Source of the DNA: Ferrimonas sp. YFM
GTDB taxonomy: Bacteria > Pseudomonadota > Gammaproteobacteria > Enterobacterales > Shewanellaceae
Assembly: GCF_030296015.1 (NCBI RefSeq)
Contig: NZ_AP027368.1
Coordinates: 1,860,001 to 1,924,000, forward strand
Reading direction: 5' to 3'
DNA: 64,000 bases
Shown: in pieces, positions 45,453-52,374 of the stretch
How the letters are laid out: each line of letters begins with the position of its first letter
Position numbering within the stretch: the stretch's first letter is position 1
Made by a program: the position numbers and the translations under genes
Notes under the pieces: model-generated
Seen by the model: only the letters and a program-made list of their open reading frames with translations
What the model was told of the DNA's origin: nothing
Databases searched by the model: none

Positions 45453-46429
45453 GGTTAGTTTGGATGATGTTGGCGTCTTTGGTGCTCGCCGCATGTACCT
45501 CAGAGGCGCCCACTGAGAAGCAGGGAGAACCTCAGGCGCAGAGCCGGCTGCAACTCAGTGGTGAGCTGGCGTCGGCGGATTCTCTGGGGCTGTCGCCGCC
45601 GCCGGTTCGGCGCCAGTGGCAGTATCAGGTGAAGTATCTGGCCCCGGAAGGGGTCGAGGTCGACAAAGGTGAGGTGCTGGTCAGGCTGGACACCTCGGAT
45701 CTGCGCCAGCGGCTGCAGCTGCGCCAGGCGGACCTGGCGGCGGTTGAGCAGGATATCCATACCTCGGGCATGCGCAACGAGAAGAAGCTTGAGGAGCTGA
45801 AGCTGAATCTGGCCGAGGCCCGGATGAATCTGGAGAAAGCCAGGCGCAAGTATGAGATTCAGGATGATTCGGTGGCCAGGCTGGAGCGGGAGAAGTACGC
45901 CCGGGATGCGGAGATCGCCGAAGCCCGGGTGGCCCTGATCGACAAGGAGATCGAGCTGGAGCGCGAGGGTGCGGCCCAGCGCCTGGTGATGCTGGAAGGG
46001 GATCGTCAGCGCTGGCAGGCCAGGGTCAAACAGCTTAAAGCCGACATAGGCAAGATGACCATCACCGCGCCCCGCAGTGGCATGGTGGTGATTGGCACCA
46101 CCTTTGATGGCAACAAGATTAAGGAGGGGGCATCGGTCTTCGCCGGGGATGACCTGATTCGTTTGCCGGACCTGTCCAAGATGGAGGTGAGGTTGGCCAT
46201 TCCCGAAGTGGAGGCGGGCAGGGTTGCCCTGGGCCAATCGGTGCTGATTCGCCTGGACGCAGCGCCTGAGAGAGAGTTTCACGGCAGTTTGACCGAGATA
46301 AGCCCGGTGTTTCGCCGCAAGAATCAGGAGGTGCCCGTTGTGGTCTTCGATGCGGTGGCCACCATAGAACAGGCGGACGCCGAACTGATGCGCCCCGGGA
46401 TGACCGCCAAGGTGGAGGTGGTGTTATGA
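45449..46429 (+). CDS. Adaptor protein 2 of the MacB-type operon, lipoprotein
   Basis: A 326-residue adaptor with a lipoprotein signal (VLAAC, Cys about 16), unlike adaptor 1. QYQVKYLAPEGVEVDKGEVLVRLD is the first lipoyl half and matches adaptor 1 closely. A coiled coil (about 85-200) and ITAPRSGMVVIGTTFDG, the second lipoyl half, follow. Four-base ATGA overlaps link it to both neighbours. Two lipidated and one secreted adaptor in one operon is unusual. Confidence 0.88.
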   Translation: MRLVWMMLASLVLAACTSEAPTEKQGEPQAQSRLQLSGELASADSLGLSPPPVRRQWQYQVKYLAPEGVEVDKGEVLVRLDTSDLRQRLQLRQADLAAVEQDIHTSGMRNEKKLEELKLNLAEARMNLEKARRKYEIQDDSVARLEREKYARDAEIAEARVALIDKEIELEREGAAQRLVMLEGDRQRWQARVKQLKADIGKMTITAPRSGMVVIGTTFDGNKIKEGASVFAGDDLIRLPDLSKMEVRLAIPEVEAGRVALGQSVLIRLDAAPEREFHGSLTEISPVFRRKNQEVPVVVFDAVATIEQADAELMRPGMTAKVEVVL

Positions 46430-47613
46430 ACCGCTCGTTAGTACTGCTGCTGTTTCTCGTCGGGTGCGGTCAGGCCCCTCAGCAGCAGGTGTTGACCCTC
46501 GACGTCGACCCCCAGGCCTTTACCCACGTCATCGACGCCCATGGTCAGTTGGAGCCTGCTAAGGCCAAGACGGTGTCGGTGCCCGGTGGATTGCGTGGCC
46601 CTCAGAGTCTCTCCTGGGTGGCGGAGAACTTTACCCCGGTCACCAAGGGGCAGGTGGTGGCCAGGCTCGATGGTCAGCGTCAGCAACTGGACGCTTCTCT
46701 GGCTCAGTTTGAGATCGACAAGCTGGCCCTCGACGGCCAGTTGCAACAGGGCAGGGATCAGGTGCAGCTCAATGAGATCCTCTCCGGACGACAGGTGACC
46801 GGTGAGGAGAGGGAGCTGGCGGAGCGTTTTCACAGCGACGACCCCAGGGTCTACTCCCGCATCGAGATCATCGACAACATGAGAAACCGGGATTACCTGG
46901 ATGCCAAACTGGGCTACCTGGACTGGGACGAGGGTGAGCAGCGCAACCGCTCCCAGGCGGAGCAGCAGCTGATTGAACTCAAGCAGCAGGGGCACCGCTC
47001 CAAGGTGCAGACTGCCACCCAGAATCTGAAACAGATGGAGGTGGTGGCACCGGCCGATGGCCTGTTTGTGCTGGTGAACGGCTTCCAGGGTCGTCCGGCC
47101 ATCAGCGGAGACATGGTGTGGTCGGGCATGGCCATAGGTAAGATCCCCGATGTCAGCAAGATGGAAGCCAGGCTCTGGGTGCTGGAGTCGGAAGCGGCAG
47201 GACTGAAGGTTGGTCTGCCGGTGGAGCTGCATCTCGACGCCTATCCGGACCGGCCGATCAAAGGAAAGGTCAGCCGGGTCGAGGCCCTGGCCAAGCCTAA
47301 GGACAACAACTCACCGGTCAACTACTTTGCCTTCAACGTGGAGCTGGAGTCGACCGATACCCAGGTGATGTTCCCCGGCAGGGAGGTGACTGCCCGGGTC
47401 CTGGTGGGCCACCAGGAGCAGGTGGTGTCCATCCCCAATCAGGCGCTGTTCCAGGAGGAGGGGCAGGCCTGGGTGTATCTGCAGCAGAGAGAGGGTTTTG
47501 TGAAGCAATCGGTAACGCCCGGGGATCGGAGTCTGAACCGCACCGTGATCCTGTCCGGCCTCGAGGCGGGCGACACCATCGCCCTGGCCAAGCCAGATGA
47601 GGTGGCCCTATGA
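46426..47613 (+). CDS. Adaptor protein 3 of the MacB-type operon, lipoprotein
   Basis: A 395-residue adaptor with a short lipoprotein signal (FLVGC, Cys about 14). The lipoyl first half SWVAENFTPVTKGQVVARLDG is recognisable. The helical hairpin (about 85-190) includes an insertion with YSRIEIIDNMRNRDYLDAKLGYLD. The second lipoyl half (EVVAPADGLFVLVNG) and a C-terminal membrane-proximal domain ending VSIPNQALFQEEGQAWVYL make it the most complete, MacA-like adaptor of the three. ATGA overlaps join it to its neighbours. Confidence 0.88.
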   Translation: MNRSLVLLLFLVGCGQAPQQQVLTLDVDPQAFTHVIDAHGQLEPAKAKTVSVPGGLRGPQSLSWVAENFTPVTKGQVVARLDGQRQQLDASLAQFEIDKLALDGQLQQGRDQVQLNEILSGRQVTGEERELAERFHSDDPRVYSRIEIIDNMRNRDYLDAKLGYLDWDEGEQRNRSQAEQQLIELKQQGHRSKVQTATQNLKQMEVVAPADGLFVLVNGFQGRPAISGDMVWSGMAIGKIPDVSKMEARLWVLESEAAGLKVGLPVELHLDAYPDRPIKGKVSRVEALAKPKDNNSPVNYFAFNVELESTDTQVMFPGREVTARVLVGHQEQVVSIPNQALFQEEGQAWVYLQQREGFVKQSVTPGDRSLNRTVILSGLEAGDTIALAKPDEVAL

Positions 47614-48845
47614 ATCAGCTGAATGAGATCCGTCAGGCCCTGGGTGAAATGGCTCATCACAAGCTGCGCACCGGCCTGACTCTGCTGGGGATGATCTTCG
47701 GCGTGGGCGCGGTGATCGCCATGCTCTCCATTGGCGAAGGCGCCGAGCGGGAGGCACTGTCGATGATCGAGTCCATGGGGCTGCGCAACGTGGTGGTGGA
47801 ATCCCGCCCCAGTGAAGGTGAAGCCCTGAAGACGGTGCGCGAGCACAGCGTTGGTCTCAGCCTGGGGGATGTGCACAGCGCCATGGAGACCCTGCCCTTC
47901 ATTCAGGGGTGGAGTGCCAGCAAGGAGGTACGGGTACACAACCTGTTCAGCCCTTTGGGCCGAAGCGACGCCAAGGTGGTGGGCGTGACCCCCAGCCATT
48001 TCGACCTGAGCAACATCCGCCTGGCCCAAGGGCGACTGTTTGATCGTCAGGATAACCGTTTCTACCGTCAGGTGGCGGTGCTGGGCAGTGAGGCGGCCGT
48101 TTCCCTGTTTCCCGGTCGGTCGCCACTGGGACAGAGCATCAAGGTAAATCACCAGTGGTTTGAGGTGGTCGGTGTTTTGGCCCAGGGCGAGCAAACCAAG
48201 TCGAAGATCGAGGGGGTCAAACTGGGCGGTGAACGAAACCAGGTGTTTGTTCCCCTGAACACCGCCCTGAAGAAGCTGGCGTTCAAACCCCTGGAGGACC
48301 AGCTGGACAGCATCAAACTGCAACTGGTGGACGGGGTAGAGCCTCCGTTGGCGGCCTCCTCCATAGACCACCTGTTCGGTCGTCGTCACGGGGGCGAGTT
48401 TGATTATCAGGTGGTGGTGCCGGCGGACCTGCTGGCCCAGTATCAGCAAACCCAGCGCATCTTCAATATCGTCATGGCCTGTGTGGCCGGGATCTCCCTG
48501 CTGGTTGGCGGCATCGGCATCATGAACATCATGCTGGCCACCGTCATGGAGCGCACCGGCGAGATTGGATTGCTGCGGGCTCTGGGGGCCACCAAGCGAG
48601 ACATTGCCCGGCAGTTCATTACCGAGTCTCTGGTGATTGCCGCCTGCGGTGGTCTTATTGGCATCCTGGCGGGCATATTGCTGTCCCTGGTAATTGGCGC
48701 CTATGCCGACTGGCAGGTGGCCTGGTCCCCCATGTCACTGCTGCTGTCCGTGGGGGTGTGCATGGTGGTTGGGGTGGCCTTTGGCTGGTACCCGGCGCGT
48801 AAGGCGGCGGAGCTGGACCCCATCATCGCCCTGCAGAGGGACTGA
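47610..48845 (+). CDS. MacB/FtsX-type ABC permease
   Basis: A 411-residue permease of the MacB mechanotransmission group: one helix (about 20-42), a large periplasmic domain (about 50-275), and three helices at about 285-405. LRTGLTLLGMIFGVGAVIAML and RTGEIGLLRALGATKRDIARQF are the typical conserved segments. It lacks a fused ATPase, supplied by the gene at 43811. Such pumps drive substrates from the periplasm through a TolC-like channel; no outer-membrane channel gene is nearby. Last gene of the operon. Confidence 0.93.
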   Translation: MNQLNEIRQALGEMAHHKLRTGLTLLGMIFGVGAVIAMLSIGEGAEREALSMIESMGLRNVVVESRPSEGEALKTVREHSVGLSLGDVHSAMETLPFIQGWSASKEVRVHNLFSPLGRSDAKVVGVTPSHFDLSNIRLAQGRLFDRQDNRFYRQVAVLGSEAAVSLFPGRSPLGQSIKVNHQWFEVVGVLAQGEQTKSKIEGVKLGGERNQVFVPLNTALKKLAFKPLEDQLDSIKLQLVDGVEPPLAASSIDHLFGRRHGGEFDYQVVVPADLLAQYQQTQRIFNIVMACVAGISLLVGGIGIMNIMLATVMERTGEIGLLRALGATKRDIARQFITESLVIAACGGLIGILAGILLSLVIGAYADWQVAWSPMSLLLSVGVCMVVGVAFGWYPARKAAELDPIIALQRD

Positions 48846-48855
48846 GCCAAAACCG

Positions 48856-48881
48856 GCGAGCCCCCGATGTCGGGGGCTCGC
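48856..48881 (+). terminator. Hairpin after the ABC operon
   Basis: GCGAGCCCCCGA and TCGGGGGCTCGC form a perfect 12-base stem around a TG centre, 10 bases after the permease stop. No T run follows, but the stem strength and position suggest transcript termination or 3'-end protection. Confidence 0.65.
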
Positions 48882-48901
48882 TGTGTGCAGATAAGAGGCG
48901 A

Positions 48902-49117
48902 TCACCCCAGGGCATTGGCCCGTTTCAGCCGGAACCATTGCACCACCAGGCTCACCAGGCTGAGTAGCAGCAACATCCACCCCAGGGGAATCAGTGCGAA
49001 GGGTTCAATCAGTACCCCTGCCTCATCGATAGTGCCGCCGATGAGGTGGTAGCCAAACATGCACAACAAACTCAGGCCCAACAGGAGCAGGGGCATTCTC
49101 AACATCTTCAGACTCAA
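48902..49117 (-). CDS. DUF3955 small membrane protein
   Basis: A 71-residue inner-membrane protein with two helices (about 7-26 and 39-61). The loop GGTIDEAGVLIEPFALIPLGW matches DUF3955, a family of small bacterial membrane proteins without known function. Single gene. Confidence 0.8.
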   Translation of the reverse strand: MSLKMLRMPLLLLGLSLLCMFGYHLIGGTIDEAGVLIEPFALIPLGWMLLLLSLVSLVVQWFRLKRANALG

Positions 49118-49360
49118 CTTCTACCTCTCCCCAATATCACGTCCACTTCCTCTGCTTTATGGGGTCGAAATCAGCGGTTTTCAATCTCTGTGGCAAACAA
49201 CCCGATAAGATTCGGCGTCATTACCCGGCCATTTCCGATGAAAGTTTTTCATTCGGTACTGAATGAAAGCCTCTGATCGCCTGTAACTTTTCTTATAGGG
49301 AATTACGCTAAGTGATAAAACACCGTCTAAGCTTGCCTTAAACCCAAACGGAGTGTCCCC

Positions 49361-50533
49361 ATGGCATGGATGGAGCGCTGCTCAATCAAAACCAAGTTTG
49401 CGTTGCTGGTGTGGCTGCCCTTTGGCCTGGTGCTGTTGCTGGCCGGGTCTCTGCTGGGAGCGCAGGGAGGCAAGCTGTGGCAAGACCGGCTGTTGCCAGA
49501 GCGCGCACAGCTTATGGCAGAGGGGCGACGCCTGGTGTTGACCCTGCAGCGGGAGAGAGTGGGATTGATCCCTGGCCGCACCCCGGGGGAAAACAGCAGC
49601 AGTTTGTCCATCGCCACGGATCTGGCGGTCAACAATTTCCTGGCCGCCCAGGGGCAGTGGTTATCGGAGCAGGAGGCCAAGACGCCGGAGCTGGTGGGCG
49701 TTAACGCGGTTCTGGGCCGTCTGGGCTGGATGCGTAACACCTGGCTTGACCAGGAGTTGTCCCTGACCCAGTGGAGCAGCTACCTCAGCCAGAGTGTTGC
49801 GGCGGTAAACCGCTGGGAGAAACAGTTTTTGGCAACCCTGCCTCATGGGGAGTTGGCTTCAAGGGCTCAGGCTTTGGCCGAGGTGGCTCAGGCTCAGGAG
49901 AGTCTGTTGCTGTTGCCCTTTGCTTCATCCGAAGTGTCACGACAACGGCTGGTTCAAGAGACCAACCTCCATCTGAGCCAATATCGCGACAGCCTGAACG
50001 CCAAGTCCGCGGGTCAGGGCGGCAGCCGTCCGCCCCTGGCCCTGGCACAGGTTTTGGGGGATCAGGGGGCGCCGGCGCAGGAGCGGGCCCAGGCGCTGAC
50101 CTCTCATATGAAGCTGCAAAGTCAGTTTCTGTTCGATGAGATGCAGTCCCAGTGGCGCGGCAGTGTGGTGGGCCTGGGGTGGCTGCTCAGCATTCTGACG
50201 CCTGTGGTGTTACTGGCCTGGGGAGGCTGCCGCGGGCTGGCCTTGAGTCTGCAGCGGCGGATCATCGGCTTGTCTCTGGCTATCCGGGCATTGGATCAGC
50301 AGCGAAACTACCATGTGAAACTGACTGCTGGCGACCAAGATGAACTTGATACCATGATTCATCATCTCAACAATGTGATAGATGATGCCTGCAAAATGAG
50401 GTCGGAACTGCAACTCGCCCGGCAGCAATTGGACAGGGCGGTGCACAGCCAATCGTCATTCACTGACCCTAAGGTGACCCCCATACGCCCTGTCGAGGGG
50501 GCGCAATCTGAACCTTCTCTGAACCAAACTTAA
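49361..50533 (+). CDS. Membrane sensor with HAMP domain but no output domain
   Basis: A 390-residue inner-membrane protein. Helices lie at about 13-32 and 268-290. The periplasmic part between them is helical and resembles nitrate/nitrite-sensor (NIT)-like domains of chemotaxis receptors (KLWQDRLLPERAQLMAEGRRL). A HAMP-like segment (about 292-345) follows, with LAIRALDQQRNYHVKL. The protein then ends after only about 45 more residues, with no methyl-accepting, kinase or cyclase domain. GGAG seven bases before the ATG supports this start. It may signal by partnering another protein, or be a truncated receptor; no downstream remnant of an output domain was seen. Confidence 0.8.
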   Translation: MAWMERCSIKTKFALLVWLPFGLVLLLAGSLLGAQGGKLWQDRLLPERAQLMAEGRRLVLTLQRERVGLIPGRTPGENSSSLSIATDLAVNNFLAAQGQWLSEQEAKTPELVGVNAVLGRLGWMRNTWLDQELSLTQWSSYLSQSVAAVNRWEKQFLATLPHGELASRAQALAEVAQAQESLLLLPFASSEVSRQRLVQETNLHLSQYRDSLNAKSAGQGGSRPPLALAQVLGDQGAPAQERAQALTSHMKLQSQFLFDEMQSQWRGSVVGLGWLLSILTPVVLLAWGGCRGLALSLQRRIIGLSLAIRALDQQRNYHVKLTAGDQDELDTMIHHLNNVIDDACKMRSELQLARQQLDRAVHSQSSFTDPKVTPIRPVEGAQSEPSLNQT

Positions 50534-50635
50534 TCCTGTCCGCCTCGGTAATTTGTTGTTAAGTTAATCACTTGAGTGGTTTGCTTCCGGTAGGCCCTCT
50601 CTCGATTCGCGCCAAACAGCACAGTGGAGGGCAGT

Positions 50636-50662
50636 ATGGTGGAGTTCGGACACCATCCTTTT
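50636..50662 (+). terminator. Weak intrinsic terminator
   Basis: ATGGTG (50636-50641) and CACCAT (50651-50656) close a nine-base loop, followed by CCTTTTT. It lies about 100 bases after the HAMP-protein gene and before the likely nhaA promoter. Confidence 0.45.
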
Positions 50663-50718
50663 TCAATGCTCGGGAAATTCGAGTTAAAAGCCCAAAAGAA
50701 TCGATTATATGGAAGTGT

Positions 50719-50733
50719 GTGTAGCGTCTACAC
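50719..50733 (+). promoter_or_regulatory. Hairpin in the nhaA leader
   Basis: GTGTAG-CGT-CTACAC forms a perfect six-base stem about 30 bases before the nhaA ATG; flanking GAAGT and ACTTC could lengthen it. TCTCC just downstream can pair with the GGAG Shine-Dalgarno. A TATATG at about 50707, with TTAAAA 16 bases ahead, is a possible promoter that would start transcription at this hairpin. A regulatory role is inference. Confidence 0.35.
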
Positions 50734-50761
50734 TTCTCCTACCTGTTTTTGGAGCTAATAA

Positions 50762-51997
50762 ATGAAGACCGTCATTAAGAACTTTTTTAACCAGGAGTCA
50801 TCCGGGGGCATCATCCTTATGGTGATGGTGGCCTTGGCCATGTTGATGGCCAATACCCCGCTGGATCGCTTCTATGATGCCTTTTTGAACACCCCCGTAC
50901 AGATTCGGGTGGGGGCATTGGATCTGCACAAACCTATGCTGCTGTGGATCAACGATTTGCTGATGGCCTTCTTCTTCCTGTTGATTGGACTCGAGGTGAA
51001 GCGAGAGCTGCTCCACGGCACCCTCTCCAGCCTGAGCCAAGCGTCGCTGCCCAGCTTTGCTGCCATCGGCGGCATGGTGGCCCCCGCAGCTGTGTTCCTG
51101 ATGTTTAACCACCAGGATCCCCTGGCCGCCAGCGGCTGGGCCATTCCTGCTGCGACCGACATCGCCTTTGCCCTGGGCATTCTGGCCCTGCTGGGCAGCC
51201 GGGTACCCCTGGCCCTGAAGGTGTTCCTGTTGGCTCTGGCGATCATCGATGACCTTCTGGCCATCATCATCATTGCGCTGTTCTACAGTGGCGATCTCTC
51301 CAGCACCAGCCTGGTGATAGCGGCAGCGGCAGTCGCGGCGTTGGTGGTGATCAATCGTCTTGGGGTGCGCAGCCTGGTGCCCTATATGTTGCTGGGTACA
51401 GTGCTGTGGATTGCGGTACTGAAATCTGGTGTGCACGCGACCCTGGCGGGCGTAGTGCTGGCATTCACCATCCCTCTGACCAAGGATGAGGATGGCGATT
51501 GCCCCAGTGAGTTCCTGGAGCACAAGTTGCACCCCTGGAGCACCTACATGATTCTGCCGGTCTTTGCTTTCGCCAACGCCGGGGTGAGCTTCGAGGGGAT
51601 GTCCATCACCGATCTGGTGTCGCCTCTGCCCATGGGGATTGCGCTGGGACTGCTGCTGGGTAAACCGCTGGGGATCCTGGGTATGAGTTACCTGGCGGTG
51701 AAGCTCAAGCTGGCCAAACTGCCTGAGGGGATCCGCTGGGCCCAACTGCTGGGAGTGTCGCTGCTGTGTGGTATCGGCTTTACCATGGCGATGTTTGTAG
51801 CTTCTCTGGCGTTTGAAGCCGGTGTGATGAATTACGGGGATATGTCCAGGTTGGGGATTCTGCTGGGATCCGCTCTGTCTGCCATAGGTGGTTACCTGGT
51901 CCTTAAGAGTACGTTAACTGAGAATAAGAGAGGTACCCATGAGAAGGATGGTGGCGATAGCAGCACTGATGGTCAGCCCGGCACTGTGGGCCAATGA
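50762..51997 (+). CDS. nhaA: Na+/H+ antiporter NhaA
   Basis: A 411-residue inner-membrane antiporter that expels Na+ (or Li+) in exchange for protons, important for salt and alkaline stress. The N terminus ([13 protein letters not shown]) and ATDIAFALG are conserved, and the ion-binding pair D163 and D164 in IIDDLLAI has the same numbering as E. coli. E. coli NhaA has 388 residues; the extra hydrophilic tail here (from about [11 protein letters not shown]) is encoded over the start of the next gene, with a 59-base overlap. The tail therefore probably arose by loss of an earlier stop codon. GGAG lies seven bases ahead of the start. Confidence 0.95.
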   Translation: MKTVIKNFFNQESSGGIILMVMVALAMLMANTPLDRFYDAFLNTPVQIRVGALDLHKPMLLWINDLLMAFFFLLIGLEVKRELLHGTLSSLSQASLPSFAAIGGMVAPAAVFLMFNHQDPLAASGWAIPAATDIAFALGILALLGSRVPLALKVFLLALAIIDDLLAIIIIALFYSGDLSSTSLVIAAAAVAALVVINRLGVRSLVPYMLLGTVLWIAVLKSGVHATLAGVVLAFTIPLTKDEDGDCPSEFLEHKLHPWSTYMILPVFAFANAGVSFEGMSITDLVSPLPMGIALGLLLGKPLGILGMSYLAVKLKLAKLPEGIRWAQLLGVSLLCGIGFTMAMFVASLAFEAGVMNYGDMSRLGILLGSALSAIGGYLVLKSTLTENKRGTHEKDGGDSSTDGQPGTVGQ

Positions 51998-52316
51998 CAT
52001 CAACCTGGCTCAGTGTCAGGAGGCGCCAAAAAGTGATGCGTGCCTTAACTACCTCCAGGGAGCCGTAGACGGCGCCCTGGCCCTGAGGTCGGGTAGCAAT
52101 GTCACCGGTTTGCCGACGGATACCCTGAGCGAACGGGCTCTGAAGTATCGCGGTGGCAAGCGCTTCAAGCAGGCCAACGAAGCCCTGTGTCGGCAAAACA
52201 TGCCGCAGCGGGACCAGATGGTGCTGGCGCTGGATGAGTTGGCCGCCCAGGGGATGATCAGCTCTCAGGCGGAGCTGTCCCAGGCGCTGGCGGAGCTGAT
52301 GACCTGTCCTAAATAA
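51939..52316 (+). CDS. Small secreted protein, Rap1a/Tai-like pattern
   Basis: A 125-residue protein with a signal peptide ([18 protein letters not shown]) and four Cys in the mature part (QCQEAP, DACLNYL, ALCRQ, MTCPK), which could form two disulfides. The arrangement [11 protein letters not shown] at the start and a last Cys after ALAEL recalls Rap1a/Tai immunity-type proteins, but the match is loose. AGAGAGG six bases ahead gives a strong start, located inside the nhaA 3' end in another frame. It is probably co-transcribed with nhaA. Function unknown. Confidence 0.72.
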   Translation: MRRMVAIAALMVSPALWANDINLAQCQEAPKSDACLNYLQGAVDGALALRSGSNVTGLPTDTLSERALKYRGGKRFKQANEALCRQNMPQRDQMVLALDELAAQGMISSQAELSQALAELMTCPK

Positions 52317-52330
52317 TCGGTATTCTGAAA

Positions 52331-52362
52331 AAAAGAGAGGGCTCATATGAGCCCTCTCTCTG
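52331..52362. terminator. Bidirectional terminator
   Basis: AGAGAGGGCTC and GAGCCCTCTCT pair around ATAT, with A bases before and T bases after. It separates the nhaA unit (+) from dld (-). Confidence 0.92.
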
Positions 52363-52374
52363 TTTATGGCGCCG

